A stretch of DNA of 64,000 bases from Clostridia bacterium (GTDB taxonomy: Bacteria > Bacillota > Clostridia > Oscillospirales > Acutalibacteraceae), in assembly GCA_017397845.1 (NCBI GenBank), contig JAFQHU010000004.1, forward strand, positions 1-64,000. Reading direction: 5' to 3'. Below are positions 28,069 to 38,201 of the stretch, in pieces. Numbering within the stretch: position 1 is the stretch's first letter; each line of letters begins with the position of its first letter. Under the pieces are notes generated by a model. That model had not been told where the DNA came from, ran no database searches, and saw nothing but the letters and a program-made list of their open reading frames with translations. A program made the translations under genes and the position numbers.

Positions 28069-28281
28069 GAAGGTGTTGATATATCAAATGAAATCACAAC
28101 ATCGGAGATACTGAATGAAGATGTTGCAAATGAAATTGTCATAGATGAAGAATGAGATAATGTTTAGCGGTGTTTATAAATTTTGGATGCATCTGATGCT
28201 TAATAATTACGCTTAAGCCTTGACTTTACTTTGTTAAAATGTTAAAGTATATACATTATATATAAACACAGGAGTGATTAA

Positions 28282-29970
28282 ATGGAACAAAAAATCCTTA
28301 AGCTGCTGGGCGTCAAGGGTACGTTTAAAAAAGACGTTATGCCCATGATTAACTACAGCAGTGCAAACATCACAACGTCAGGCTCAGGTTATGTAATTAG
28401 TCTTTATTTCACCCTCTTTCTGACCGGCGTTGTAAATCTCAAGCCTGAGCAGGCGGCAATCGTTACTTTCATTGCCGGTATATGGGATGCGGTTATTGAC
28501 CCGTTTATTGGTATTATAACCGACAGAACCCGTTCGAAATATGGCAGACACAGACGTTACATTCTCTGGGCTATGCCTCTTTACGCTGTCAGTTTCGCAT
28601 TACTGTGGAACTCTTACGGTATTGACGGCGCTGCGAGACCTACGCAGGCCATCATTTATTTTACTGCGGTGTATGTTCTTTATAAAACGGCATATTCCTT
28701 TGTTGATGTTCCCCATGTTGCTATGCTTCCCGAACTTGCACCCGACTACGATCTGAGAACACAGTACAATTCCGTAGGATATATTTTTAATTCCTTCGGT
28801 ATGTTCCCTTCATTCTTCCTCGCTATGGCTATTCTCGGTGTGTTCGGCTTCAGTGATCCCGAAAGCGGTGCGGAGCTCCCCATGCTTCTTGTAGGTATTA
28901 TTCTTGCTCTTGTATATGCTGTCTGTCTTACACACACCTTCAGAAAAACGAGAGAAAAGCCTTCTCTTGATATGGTGCTTGAAAAGTTTGACTTCAAATA
29001 CTTTTTATCAGAGTATGCACTCGTTGTTAAGAATAAGGCATTCAGACAGTATTTTGTTATGAGCCTTTTCTATAACACAGCATGTAACTTCTACCGTTCA
29101 TCTCTTGTATTTTACATAAGATATATCGCACGTCTTATTAAAATTTACGGACTTTTCACCACTATCGAAGGCGTGTTTGAGGCTTCTGCCTTCCCCTTTA
29201 ACTATGCTATTACTATGAAGCACGGTAAGAAAAAGTGTGCAAATATTGTTACACCTCTTATGCTTGTGGGCTTTGCTATGTGCTTATTTATGAATCCTAC
29301 CGATGAAAACAGCGGGTCATTTATATGGACTGTCATCCTTATGCTTTCCGCTGTATGCTATCCCTTCGGTAAATCCGGTATAGGCTATGCCGCTACAAAC
29401 ATTTTCCCTGACCTTTCGGATATCGACGAGGCAATCACCGGCAGAAGACGTGAGGGCGTTATCGGTACCTTCAATACTCTTATCAAAACCTGCGTTTCAA
29501 CTACTATTCAGAGTATGGTACTGGTTATTCTCGGTCGTTTCGGTCTCGTAACCGGCAGCGAGGTTACTGAGTACGAAAAGACCACAGGCTTGCTTTACAA
29601 CCAGCCGGACAGTGCACTTTTAGGCGTACGTCTGTGTGTTGCTATTATCCCCATAGCTCTTACCCTTATCTCACTCTTCCTTCTTCATAAATTTAAAATG
29701 AATAAGTCTGATCACAGAATGATTTGTGCGGCGATCGCTACAAAGCACAGATACGGTAATGTTACTCTTACTGCTGAACAAATTAAAACTGTTGAGCAGC
29801 TTACAGGCCAAAAATATGAAAAAACATGGCTCGGTCAGAATAATGACGGTGAAACTCATACAGTAGAAGCCAATGAAGACGGTGAATATGATATTCTTCT
29901 CGAAAAAGAAGCAGAAATGGCTGCAATCAGAGCAGGTAAAAAAGAATCAGAAATTAAGGAGGCAGAATAA
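28282..29970 (+). CDS. GPH family sugar:cation symporter (MFS)
   Basis: This 562-residue polytopic protein matches the glycoside-pentoside-hexuronide:cation symporters (MelB/XylP type). The G-I-W-D-A-V-I-D-P segment in the second helix and D-R-T-R-S-K-Y-G-R-H-R-R in the first cytoplasmic loop are family signatures. It imports a sugar or glycoside with sodium or protons. The C-terminal 100 residues are hydrophilic and acidic. It overlaps the next gene by one base (TAATG), so the two are coupled. The nearest glycosidase is the GH43-like gene upstream. A TTGACT lies near 28219, but I cannot place a convincing -10. Confidence 0.9.
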   Translation: MEQKILKLLGVKGTFKKDVMPMINYSSANITTSGSGYVISLYFTLFLTGVVNLKPEQAAIVTFIAGIWDAVIDPFIGIITDRTRSKYGRHRRYILWAMPLYAVSFALLWNSYGIDGAARPTQAIIYFTAVYVLYKTAYSFVDVPHVAMLPELAPDYDLRTQYNSVGYIFNSFGMFPSFFLAMAILGVFGFSDPESGAELPMLLVGIILALVYAVCLTHTFRKTREKPSLDMVLEKFDFKYFLSEYALVVKNKAFRQYFVMSLFYNTACNFYRSSLVFYIRYIARLIKIYGLFTTIEGVFEASAFPFNYAITMKHGKKKCANIVTPLMLVGFAMCLFMNPTDENSGSFIWTVILMLSAVCYPFGKSGIGYAATNIFPDLSDIDEAITGRRREGVIGTFNTLIKTCVSTTIQSMVLVILGRFGLVTGSEVTEYEKTTGLLYNQPDSALLGVRLCVAIIPIALTLISLFLLHKFKMNKSDHRMICAAIATKHRYGNVTLTAEQIKTVEQLTGQKYEKTWLGQNNDGETHTVEANEDGEYDILLEKEAEMAAIRAGKKESEIKEAE

Positions 29971-30479
29971 TGAAAAAAGAATTAATTCTTGAGCTTGATC
30001 AAAAGGAGCCCATCCCCGAAGCAAACGGATGGAAAAAGAGTCTTAAAGCATTTCTTTTCTATTTAGTGCAGTGGACATGGGGGCTCCCCGTAAATATTGT
30101 CGGCGGACTTATGTTCCTTTATTTTACCAAGATTAAAGGTTACCGTTGGCAGCACTTCGGCTATGCCAAAATAGTTTATATGCCCTGGAATGCGGGCGGA
30201 CTTTCGATGGGACTTTTCATATTTATGAAAGATCAGCATAAAAACAAAAAATGGACACACGATGTGAGAATACATGAATACGGTCACACATGGCAGTGTC
30301 TCGTGTTGGGACCTCTCTATTATCCCGTAATTGCATTACCTTCAGTTATCTGGTGTAACTGCTTCAAAGGTTACAGACAGAAGCATAACATCGCATACGG
30401 TAAGCTTTACTGTGAAGGTTGGGCAAATGCTTGGGGCAGAAAGTTCACGGGCATGGATCAGTTCGACAGAGACAGATAA
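29970..30479 (+). CDS. Membrane protein with HExxH-type motif
   Basis: This 169-residue protein has two hydrophobic segments (residues 28-51 and 109-124) and an H-E-Y-G-H-T-W-Q motif near residue 101, which matches the zinc-binding HExxH of metallopeptidases. A following Y-C-E-G-W-A-N-A-W-G could supply a third ligand. It is translationally coupled to the sugar symporter (stop and start overlap), so it probably supports that transporter or its substrate. I do not recognise a named family, and peptidase activity is only a possibility. Confidence 0.6.
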   Translation: MKKELILELDQKEPIPEANGWKKSLKAFLFYLVQWTWGLPVNIVGGLMFLYFTKIKGYRWQHFGYAKIVYMPWNAGGLSMGLFIFMKDQHKNKKWTHDVRIHEYGHTWQCLVLGPLYYPVIALPSVIWCNCFKGYRQKHNIAYGKLYCEGWANAWGRKFTGMDQFDRDR

Positions 30480-30495
30480 AATCATAAACAGTAAT

Positions 30496-30545
30496 CCCCA
30501 CAGAAATCTTTGCGATATTCTGTGGGGAATTCTTTTATTCTTTTG
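30496..30545 (+). terminator. Terminator after the symporter operon
   Basis: CCCCACAGAA (30496-30505) pairs perfectly with TTCTGTGGGG (30518-30527), followed by a T-rich run. It overlaps the end of the convergent gene and may serve both. Confidence 0.85.
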
Positions 30546-31980
30546 TTTTTTGTGTGTATTCCAAAACTATTCTTTGACTCGCATTGTCATATACCGCGAT
30601 TGCTATACCGTCGGCATCGTCGATTTTTATCGCGGCGTTTTCGGCCTTGGCAGTTACTTGACCGCCTGAAGCTACTGCATAAAAGAAAGCTTTGTCCGCC
30701 GTTCCGTAAATGTGTATTTTTTTTGGCGAGGCTCCGTTTTCATAAATCTTTCCGTTGCTTTTTACGAAAACGGAATTAATGTAATCTTTTGAAACAGCTG
30801 TGAAGCCCATATCCGTGAAAAGCTCGATCTGCTTTTCGGTCAAATCTGACGGACCTCTTTTTGCAATAACGATTGTATATTTATCATCGTCGATATATTT
30901 CAGTATATCATCCAAATTATTACTGTTGCTGAGCTTTATGTTTTTTACTGCGTGAAGGTAATCTTTAAACTTTTCACCGTAGCTTTCGATGTATCCGCTG
31001 CCTTCTCTTCTGTCGGGAAGGTCATAATTTTTATCGATGAATTTACCAATATAATTTGTTGCCTTGACTGCACCGTAATAATTATAATGCTCCGGGTCGA
31101 TGAAATCATTATTGAAATCAAGCTCCATTTCGGTGACTGCTTCCTCTAAATTAAGGTCCACGAAATCGAGGCCGTGTTTTTCGGCAAGCTCTTTTACACC
31201 TGTGTGGTGGGCAGCAGTCCAATCCTCTTTGGTTGTTTTGAAAAGCACAAGCTTAATATCTTTTTCTTTGCAGTAGGAAACCATTTTTTCGAAATAAATA
31301 AGATTTTCTTCGTCCTTGAAGTCGGCCGCATAGCTTCCTTTGTCAAAGGAAAAATCCTCCTCGTCCAAGCTGTATTCGTCGAAAAGTCTTTCACTCAGAG
31401 CGGCACCGAGATAGGTTTGCTTATTTCCGCCCAAAAGATAAGTGAAATCATCCTTCGAAAGCTCACTGAAACGGCTGTGGAAAGCATAAACATCCGAATA
31501 ATATGAAGCGAACTCCTCTGCCGTGAGCTCAAGTCTTGAAAGAGCTTTCAGTTTTATCGGTGAGGTGTTTTTCATTTCCGTAAAGGCTTTCACATAATTC
31601 ATCGGTGAATTGTCTCCGTAAAGACGGCTGACCTCGTACAGTATCATTTTAGGGCTTTGATACTTTTCAGCCTCCAAAAGCCAGTGATAGGCTGCATAGA
31701 CGGGCTGTGAGCAGGTGCCGAGACCGTAGGAGGTTATTCCGTAATTACCGTAAATTTCACCGGCGACGAAACCGTTCATTATCTGACTGCTTCCTATGCA
31801 CAGCAGGTCAATTGTGTTTTTTTCGAGAGAATAAAATTCCTGTATATTCTGTCTGTCCAAAAATTTATTGGTAGAAAACTTATCCTGGAGAATCACACCG
31901 GCAGGCACGAGAACGGAAAAAATCAGTATTACGGTTATTATAATTGAAGCTACTGCTTTTATGTTCTTATTCTTTCTCAT
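30535..31980 (-). CDS. SGNH-hydrolase-like O-acyltransferase partner protein
   Basis: This 481-residue protein has one N-terminal membrane segment (residues 10-31) and an outer domain with G-S-S-Q-I-M-N-G (a GDSL-type serine motif, near residue 63) and D-P-E-H-Y-N-Y-Y-G (near residue 286), which fits the Asp-His of SGNH enzymes. It lies 12 bases after an MBOAT gene in the same direction, so it probably completes O-acylation of a surface polymer as DltD, AlgX or AlgJ do. The last 150 residues are a separate beta-rich region. It is distinct from the DHHW protein at 7538-8632. Confidence 0.75.
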   Translation of the reverse strand: MRKNKNIKAVASIIITVILIFSVLVPAGVILQDKFSTNKFLDRQNIQEFYSLEKNTIDLLCIGSSQIMNGFVAGEIYGNYGITSYGLGTCSQPVYAAYHWLLEAEKYQSPKMILYEVSRLYGDNSPMNYVKAFTEMKNTSPIKLKALSRLELTAEEFASYYSDVYAFHSRFSELSKDDFTYLLGGNKQTYLGAALSERLFDEYSLDEEDFSFDKGSYAADFKDEENLIYFEKMVSYCKEKDIKLVLFKTTKEDWTAAHHTGVKELAEKHGLDFVDLNLEEAVTEMELDFNNDFIDPEHYNYYGAVKATNYIGKFIDKNYDLPDRREGSGYIESYGEKFKDYLHAVKNIKLSNSNNLDDILKYIDDDKYTIVIAKRGPSDLTEKQIELFTDMGFTAVSKDYINSVFVKSNGKIYENGASPKKIHIYGTADKAFFYAVASGGQVTAKAENAAIKIDDADGIAIAVYDNASQRIVLEYTQKTKE

Positions 31981-31992
31981 TTTGTAACTCCT

Positions 31993-33594
31993 TTAATATG
32001 CCATATAAACGAAGGCTGCCGAATCATATTCAGCTCCGTAAATGCCGAAAATAAGAATCGCAACGGTGAGTGCAGCAGTGAGAATAATCCCTGTAAACAT
32101 ATTCTCTTCGGAAATGTGTTCACGCAATGATTTGCCTTCAAGCTTTTCCTGAATAATATCAACAGCTATCAGCAGGATAATTGCAAGAATTGCAACGAGC
32201 ATATTTTTTGTATCGAGTGCCGACAGTTTCCAAAAGCTTCCGTTAACGAAAATCCACGGATTCGGTGTGAGAAGTATGCTTTTTAAAATGTAAAGGCTGT
32301 TTCTCAGTCCGCCTGCGGAAACGAGCAATCTTCCGCCCATAAACATGGTAAATACCTTAGCCATTCTGATAAAGCTCCATGTTGCAGTGTCCGTTTTTAT
32401 TTTAAATTTTTTCAGCATATTCTGGAAAGCCGGTGAAAATGCAGTCGAGCATGACATTATGATCGCATAATACATACCCCAAGCGAGATAGGTTTTTGCT
32501 GTCCCGTGCCAAAGTCCTGTAAGAACCCATATAACAATAACGGGAATAACCGCAATTATTATACGTGAAAGCTCTTTTGGAGCATTGATTTTTTTGAGGA
32601 GTTTGTTGAGAGTCTTTATGGGCGATGAGGCAGAAATGGGATAAAAAACGTAGTCCTTGAACCAACCGTTGAGACTCATATGCCATCTGCGCCAGAATTC
32701 GGAAATATCCTTTGAAAGGAACGGGCGTGAGAAGTTAAGCTCAAGCTCGATGCCGAAAATTTTCGAAACACCTCTTGCGATATCCACACAGCCTGAAAAA
32801 TCAGCATAAATATAAAAGACATCAAAAATCAGTGTAACAATATAAAACCAACCGTAATTTTCGAGACTGCCGAAAGCTTCGTCAAGGAAAATATTCAGAC
32901 GGTCCGCAATAACCAACTTTTTGAAATAGCCCCAAAGCATAAGCTGAACACCGAAAATGATATTATCCCAATCAAATCTGTGTTCCTTTTTGAATTCCTG
33001 TCCGAGCTTGTTGTATCTTGCGATCGGGCCCTGGAGGATGTGCGGAAAGTATATTGCGAAAAGCAATACACGGAAATAGTTCTTTTCGTATTTGTATCTT
33101 TTCCAGTAAACATCCAAAAGATAACCTACCACAGAGAAGGTGTAATAAGAAATACCGAGAGGGACAATCAGCATTTTTGCCGTGATTTCCGTCTCACTTC
33201 CCAAAAGCTCTGCGAAAGCATTCAGAGGAGAAATGAAATATCTGCCGAGCTTAACGCAGCACAGTAAGCCGATATTGAAAAGCAAGGCGAGCATAAGGAA
33301 TTTTTTATTCTTACGCTTATATTTGTTTCTGATTTCTTTTTTCTCTTCACGTTCTAATTCAGTATTCTTAAGCTCTTCGTCCAGTATTTCCCAATTTTTG
33401 CCGATTTTTACTGCAGTAAAATATACACTGAGTGTGGAAGCGAGGATAAAGGGGAGATATTCCGTTCCGCTTATCGCATAGAAAGCTACACTCACTGCCA
33501 AAAGAACGGTCCATCTGTATTTAAAGGGACAGACAAAGAAAATTATGATACTTGCCGCAAGAAAGACAAGGAATGAAGGTGATAAAAAGGTCAT
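31993..33594 (-). CDS. MBOAT family O-acyltransferase, second copy
   Basis: This 533-residue polytopic protein has the signatures F-W-R-R-W-H-M-S-L-N-G-W-F and T-G-L-W-H-G-T-A, the latter with the likely catalytic histidine. It contains a long charged segment (about residues 70-100) absent from the copy at 8637-10019. It should move acyl groups from an intracellular donor to an exported polymer. It is upstream of an SGNH-like partner and downstream of a pyruvyltransferase-like gene, all on the minus strand, which suggests a surface-glycan modification cluster. A GGAGGAAG ribosome site supports the start. Confidence 0.92.
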   Translation of the reverse strand: MTFLSPSFLVFLAASIIIFFVCPFKYRWTVLLAVSVAFYAISGTEYLPFILASTLSVYFTAVKIGKNWEILDEELKNTELEREEKKEIRNKYKRKNKKFLMLALLFNIGLLCCVKLGRYFISPLNAFAELLGSETEITAKMLIVPLGISYYTFSVVGYLLDVYWKRYKYEKNYFRVLLFAIYFPHILQGPIARYNKLGQEFKKEHRFDWDNIIFGVQLMLWGYFKKLVIADRLNIFLDEAFGSLENYGWFYIVTLIFDVFYIYADFSGCVDIARGVSKIFGIELELNFSRPFLSKDISEFWRRWHMSLNGWFKDYVFYPISASSPIKTLNKLLKKINAPKELSRIIIAVIPVIVIWVLTGLWHGTAKTYLAWGMYYAIIMSCSTAFSPAFQNMLKKFKIKTDTATWSFIRMAKVFTMFMGGRLLVSAGGLRNSLYILKSILLTPNPWIFVNGSFWKLSALDTKNMLVAILAIILLIAVDIIQEKLEGKSLREHISEENMFTGIILTAALTVAILIFGIYGAEYDSAAFVYMAY

Positions 33595-33662
33595 TTGAAC
33601 TTCCTCCGAATTGAAAAATAATACGTTTAATTATATAACCGTTATTTTAAAACTGTGTGAAA

Positions 33663-35030
33663 TTATTTAAAAAGACCTTTCCAACCTTTTTTGCTCTCGG
33701 CATCAGCCAAAGCAGCCTTCAGATTTTTTACGGTTTCTGCATTTTTTTCTTTTTCGGCATCTAATTTATTCTGAGCATTAATTGCCTTATCTGCGTAAAA
33801 GGAAGCGGCTCTCTGTACTCTGTTAAGCTTCTCTTCGGTAGAAACCGCACCGAAAGCATAAAGATTATCAGAAAGCTCCAAGGATTCTAAAACGGAATCA
33901 AAATAAACCCTTTCTACGCTTCTGTCAGCACTGTAAACAGTTTTGAGATCATTTTTTTCGAGAAAATCTACGAAATGGTTAAATCTTTCCCTGTGACCCT
34001 TATGTACCAAAGAAAAATCATATTTCTCCATAATGTCTGTAAGCTTTGTTTCCGGTGTTACGGAGGTAACGGGTACACATGCGATGTTATGGTAGCCGGC
34101 GAGCTCGCTCACTCTTTGGTCGGTGGCCATAATAAATGAGGGTACACCGCCTAAAACAGCAGCCACATTTCCGTGGATGCGTGTTCCGACAGAAAAATCA
34201 ATGTTTTCACGGGTAAAGTTGATCCATTGGGTAGGGCTTGTGAAAATAACCGCCTTGTCGGGGTCAAAAAATCTTTCCTTTGGCTTTTTATTTGATTTTA
34301 TGCGGTAATCATTACCGTAAAAGCAGGTGAGCATATCCTGCAGTCTTTGGGGAGCATAGCAGTAATTCGGATGTTGTTCAGTAAAGCTTTTGAGCACAGC
34401 AGCTATATTCTTATTCTCGTGTTCAACCTTTGATGAAAAAAGGAGCTTTGAATTTTCGCTGTAGCTGAGAGGTTTCACCTCAGGCAGATGCATACCGAAA
34501 GTGTAAAGTGAAGGACAACCTATAACCGTAAAATCCTTTTCTTCCTTGAAGCCTAATGATTTGAAAAATTCACCTGTTGCTTCTCCGCGTACACCTATCA
34601 TATTGCTTTTTTTGAGAATTGCTTTGATGAATTCTTTTGATTCGTCGATATATTCATATTTTTCCGAAAAGTTTACGCCGTTTTTTGCCTGTATACCAAC
34701 GCCGGGTACAACACAGGGGATTTTAAGTCCGTTAAGAAGTTTTGTCAGAGACTTCATCTCATTGATAAAGCTGAGCTTAAAAGCGTTGGCTAAAGGAAGA
34801 ACAAAAACATCATAGTCGGAGTTAACCTTTTCAATGAATTCCTCGTCTACAGTTTGTTTGGTGGGATTAAAGATATCAATAACCGTATTTTCGTCAATCA
34901 TCAGTGCTCTGAAAAGACTGTACTGATAAAGCCAATTGCCTATGTTTCCGCCCATAAGATTTTTAAGCAGAACATCATCGGGTGCGAAAGCTTTATCGTG
35001 TTGCATTTGTGCTCTCATAAGAATACGCAT
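33663..35030 (-). CDS. Polysaccharide pyruvyl transferase family protein
   Basis: This 455-residue protein has the G-G-N-I-G-N-W-L-Y-Q motif near the N-terminus and G-T-R-I-H-G-N-V-A-A in the second half, both typical of the polysaccharide pyruvyl transferase family (CsaB/WcaK-like). Such enzymes add ketal pyruvate to surface sugars, although many family members have other or unknown roles. I start at the ATG at 35030, which follows ACGGAG at a good distance. A longer form would begin at 35066 inside a TATAAT-like promoter. The C-terminal 60 residues look coiled coil and Lys-rich. It stands upstream of the second MBOAT pair on the same strand. Confidence 0.8.
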   Translation of the reverse strand: MRILMRAQMQHDKAFAPDDVLLKNLMGGNIGNWLYQYSLFRALMIDENTVIDIFNPTKQTVDEEFIEKVNSDYDVFVLPLANAFKLSFINEMKSLTKLLNGLKIPCVVPGVGIQAKNGVNFSEKYEYIDESKEFIKAILKKSNMIGVRGEATGEFFKSLGFKEEKDFTVIGCPSLYTFGMHLPEVKPLSYSENSKLLFSSKVEHENKNIAAVLKSFTEQHPNYCYAPQRLQDMLTCFYGNDYRIKSNKKPKERFFDPDKAVIFTSPTQWINFTRENIDFSVGTRIHGNVAAVLGGVPSFIMATDQRVSELAGYHNIACVPVTSVTPETKLTDIMEKYDFSLVHKGHRERFNHFVDFLEKNDLKTVYSADRSVERVYFDSVLESLELSDNLYAFGAVSTEEKLNRVQRAASFYADKAINAQNKLDAEKEKNAETVKNLKAALADAESKKGWKGLFK

Positions 35031-35124
35031 AAATTTGTCACTCCGTTCAAAGACATTATATACCATTATATATTCTTTATCAGTATATCATATTCTCTGT
35101 CTTTTCGTCAAGGTTACTAATGTT

Positions 35125-35161
35125 AAAAAAGAGAGCAGACCCGTATTTTATGAGTCTGCTC
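35125..35161 (-). terminator. Terminator of the pflBA operon
   Basis: GAGCAGAC (35133-35140) pairs with GTCTGCTC (35154-35161), followed on the minus strand by TCTTTTTTAAC, just after the pflA stop. Confidence 0.85.
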
Positions 35162-35169
35162 ATGGTATT

Positions 35170-35868
35170 TTACTGTATGATTTTTTGTAATTTATTCAAT
35201 TTTTCTTTGTCCGTCTGAGGGGTGCCTTTCAGCGGAAAGTCTATTCCCATGTTTTCGTATTTTTCCAAACACAGAGTGCGGAAGGGGAGAAGCTCTTTTT
35301 TTGTTATACAGGTATAGTCGGAAATCAGCTTGCGAAGCTTTTTTATATCCTCTTCAGTGTCATTGATGCCGGGAACTACCACATGTCTTATCCATGTTTC
35401 GATACCCTCTTTTTCCAAATATGCCAAAAACTTTATCGTTTTTCCGAAACTTCCGCCAATATATTTTTTGTAGTCCTCTTCGCTTGTCATTTTTATATCC
35501 AAAAGTACCATATCCGTAACTGTCAGAAGCTTTTTCGTGCTTTCATCGAGTATACAGCCTGAGGTGTCCAGCGCGATATGCAAATTTTTATCTTTCAGCA
35601 ATACAGCCACTTCATAAAGGAATTCTGACTGCATGCATGGCTCACCGCCCGAAAAGGTCACACCGCCGTTTTTTATATATGGATAAAGGCGGATAATTTT
35701 TTCTGCGATTTCTTCTGCAGAGACGAGATTTTCCTCTTTCATTTCCCATGTGTCGGGGTTGTGACAGTAGGCACAGCGCAGGGGGCAGCCCTCAGTAAAA
35801 AGCACCGCTCTTACACCGGGCCCGTCCACGGTTCCCATCGACTGCAGAGAATGAACGTAACCCTTCAT
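35170..35868 (-). CDS. pflA: Pyruvate formate-lyase activating enzyme
   Basis: This 232-residue radical SAM enzyme opens with G-T-V-D-G-P-G-V-R and has the iron-sulfur motif C28-P-L-R-C32-A-Y-C35-H-N-P. The G-G-V-T-F-S-G-G-E-P motif binds SAM. It uses SAM to place a glycyl radical on PflB. It lies 3 bases after pflB on the same strand and ends the operon at a clear terminator. Length and motifs are standard for the family. Confidence 0.96.
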   Translation of the reverse strand: MKGYVHSLQSMGTVDGPGVRAVLFTEGCPLRCAYCHNPDTWEMKEENLVSAEEIAEKIIRLYPYIKNGGVTFSGGEPCMQSEFLYEVAVLLKDKNLHIALDTSGCILDESTKKLLTVTDMVLLDIKMTSEEDYKKYIGGSFGKTIKFLAYLEKEGIETWIRHVVVPGINDTEEDIKKLRKLISDYTCITKKELLPFRTLCLEKYENMGIDFPLKGTPQTDKEKLNKLQKIIQ

Positions 35869-35871
35869 CGA

Positions 35872-38109
35872 TTAAACCCTTTCATGGAAGGTACGGCTTA
35901 TTACTTCCTTCTGCTGCTGCTTTGAAAGTTTATGGAAGTTAACCGCATAGCCTGATACACGGATAGTAAGATTGGGATAAAGGTCAGGGTTTTCCATAGC
36001 ATCTACCAATTTCTGCCTGTCGAGAACATTTACATTGATGTGGTGAGCGTTCTGAACAAAGTAGCCGTCGAGAATGGAAACAAGATTATTCTTTCTCTCT
36101 TCATCATTCTTGCCGAGGGCATCGGGAACGATAGAGAAGGTGTTTGAAATGCCGTCACGACATGAGTCGTATTTGAGCTTTGCTACAGAGTTGAGCGAGG
36201 CCAAAGCTCCGTTCTTTTCTCTGTTGTGCATGGGATTGGCACCGGGAGCAAAAGGTTCACCCGCTTTTCTGCCGTCGGGCGTGGAGCCTGTCTTTTGTCC
36301 GTAAACCACATTACTTGTGATGGTAAGAACCGAGAGAGTGTGCGTTGCGTTTTTATATGTGGGATTTTTTCGCAGCTCCGTAATGAAGCGGTCCAAAAGC
36401 TCTTTTGCGATTTCGTCAGCACGCTCGTCATCGTTGCCGTAGGTGGGAAAATCACCCTCGGTGATAAAGTCGCATATAATGCCTCTTTCGTCAAAAACAG
36501 GACGTACCTTTGCATATTTGATGGCTGAAAGGCTGTCTGTGATTACGGAAATACCCGCCATACCGAAAGCCATAACGCGGTCCACATCTGTGTCGTGGAG
36601 GGCAAGCTGTGTTTTCTCGTAAGCGTATTTGTCGTGCATAAAGTGAATAACGTTCATCGTATCCACATATTCACCTGCAAGCCAGCTGAGATAGTAATCC
36701 AAACGCTTGCGGACAGCTTCGTAGTCGAGGACACCTTCGTCTACTGCTTCCATCTGAGGTCCGATTTCCATTCCGTATTTTTCTTCTTTACCGCCGTTGA
36801 GAGCTAAAAGGAGAACCTTGGGCAGATTGCACCTTGCGCCGAAAAACTGCATCTGCTTGCCGATTCTCATAGCGCTTACACAGCAGGCGATAGCATAGTC
36901 GTCGCCGTAAGCGGGACGCATAATGTCGTCGTTTTCATACTGGATGGAGTCAGTTTCTATGGAAACCTTGGCACAGTAGCGCTTGAAATCCTCGGGAAGC
37001 TTCTCCGACCATAAAACAGTAAGGTTGGGCTCGGGAGCACTGCCGAGATTGTAAAGGGTATGAAGGAAACGGAAGGCTGTCTTTGTGACCAGAGTTCTGC
37101 CGTCCTTACCCATACCGCCGACTGCTTCGGTAATCCACATGGGGTCACCGCCGAAAAGCTCGTTATATTCGGGTGTGCGGAGCTGTCTTATCATACGGAG
37201 CTTCATTACGAACTGGTCGATAAGCTCCTGTGCTCCCTTTTCGTCGAGGATGCCGTTTCTCATGTCTCTTTCGATGTAAATATCGATAAAGGTACCTGTT
37301 CTGCCGAGTGACATAGCGGCACCGTTCTGCTCTTTATTGGCGGCAAGATAGCCAAAATAAAGCCACTGAACAGCCTCCCGGGCGTTGTTGGCGGGGCGGG
37401 AAATATCTATGCCGTAAAGACCCGCCATATCTTTAAGCTTACCGAGAAAATCAATTTGCTTGAAAAGCTCCTCTGAAAGACGGATGTTTTCTTCCGTCAT
37501 ACGCTTTCTGCCGAGCTCTCTTTTATCCTTCTGCTTTTCCTCGATGAGGGCATCTATACCGTAGAGAGCGATACGGCGGTAGTCGCCGATGATTCGGCCT
37601 CTGCCGTAAGCGTCGGGCAAACCGGTGAGAATACCTGTGTGTCTCATGGCACGCATGGAGTCGGTATATACTCTGAAAACGCCGTCATTGTGTGTTGTTT
37701 TGTATAAAAATTCTCTTTCGATTTTTTCTGAAAGCTCATATCCGTAAGCACGGCATGCACTTCTTGCCATACGTATGCCGCCGAAGGGGTTAACGCTTCT
37801 TACGAGAGGCGCGCCTGTCTGAAGACCTACTATAAGCTCGTCTTCCTTTTTTAAATATGCGGCGGGGTAGTTCATAAGAGAGGAAACTGTACCTGTATCG
37901 ATTCCGATAACTCCGCCCTTTTCTTTTTCTTCTCTGAGCTTTTCTTCCAAAGCACCGTAAAGTCTCTTTGTTTTTTCGGTGGGCTCTTTGAGAAAGCTTT
38001 CATCACCGATATAAGGATGGTAGTTTTTCTGAATGAAATCTCTCACATTTATTTCCTTACACCATTTTCCTTCGATAAATCCGTTCCATTCTTTTGTAAA
38101 ATTTTCCAT
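35872..38109 (-). CDS. pflB: Formate C-acetyltransferase (pyruvate formate-lyase)
   Basis: This 745-residue glycyl radical enzyme converts pyruvate and CoA to acetyl-CoA and formate. It has the catalytic cysteine pair A-C409-C410-V-S-A-M-R-I-G and the radical site R-V-S-G720-Y-A-V-N-F. The ATG at 38109 follows AGGAGCG. A longer frame from 38193 would cover the riboswitch terminator and is rejected. The adjacent pflA activates it. A ZTP riboswitch with a terminator precedes the gene, which fits the known link between Pfl, formate and one-carbon metabolism for purines. Confidence 0.97.
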   Translation of the reverse strand: MENFTKEWNGFIEGKWCKEINVRDFIQKNYHPYIGDESFLKEPTEKTKRLYGALEEKLREEKEKGGVIGIDTGTVSSLMNYPAAYLKKEDELIVGLQTGAPLVRSVNPFGGIRMARSACRAYGYELSEKIEREFLYKTTHNDGVFRVYTDSMRAMRHTGILTGLPDAYGRGRIIGDYRRIALYGIDALIEEKQKDKRELGRKRMTEENIRLSEELFKQIDFLGKLKDMAGLYGIDISRPANNAREAVQWLYFGYLAANKEQNGAAMSLGRTGTFIDIYIERDMRNGILDEKGAQELIDQFVMKLRMIRQLRTPEYNELFGGDPMWITEAVGGMGKDGRTLVTKTAFRFLHTLYNLGSAPEPNLTVLWSEKLPEDFKRYCAKVSIETDSIQYENDDIMRPAYGDDYAIACCVSAMRIGKQMQFFGARCNLPKVLLLALNGGKEEKYGMEIGPQMEAVDEGVLDYEAVRKRLDYYLSWLAGEYVDTMNVIHFMHDKYAYEKTQLALHDTDVDRVMAFGMAGISVITDSLSAIKYAKVRPVFDERGIICDFITEGDFPTYGNDDERADEIAKELLDRFITELRKNPTYKNATHTLSVLTITSNVVYGQKTGSTPDGRKAGEPFAPGANPMHNREKNGALASLNSVAKLKYDSCRDGISNTFSIVPDALGKNDEERKNNLVSILDGYFVQNAHHINVNVLDRQKLVDAMENPDLYPNLTIRVSGYAVNFHKLSKQQQKEVISRTFHERV

Positions 38110-38165
38110 GTTTTTTCGCTCCTTTACAAAATGAAAAGCTTTGTCTCCGTTTGTTTGCCGATTAA

Positions 38166-38201
38166 ATATAAAAGGGCAGTTTTGCTTTGACAAAACTGCC
38201 C
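38166..38201 (-). terminator. Riboswitch-controlled terminator before pflB
   Basis: GGGCAGTTTTG and CAAAACTGCCC form an 11-bp stem (38174-38184 with 38191-38201), followed on the minus strand by TTTTATATTT. Its 5' arm shares the CTGGGCAG end of the ZTP aptamer, so ligand binding and terminator formation should exclude each other. Confidence 0.85.

Noticed and set aside
38110..38193. 28-residue N-terminal extension of PflB
   Set aside because: The extension would be encoded by the riboswitch terminator stem. The ATG at 38109 has a good ribosome site and gives the standard PflB start.
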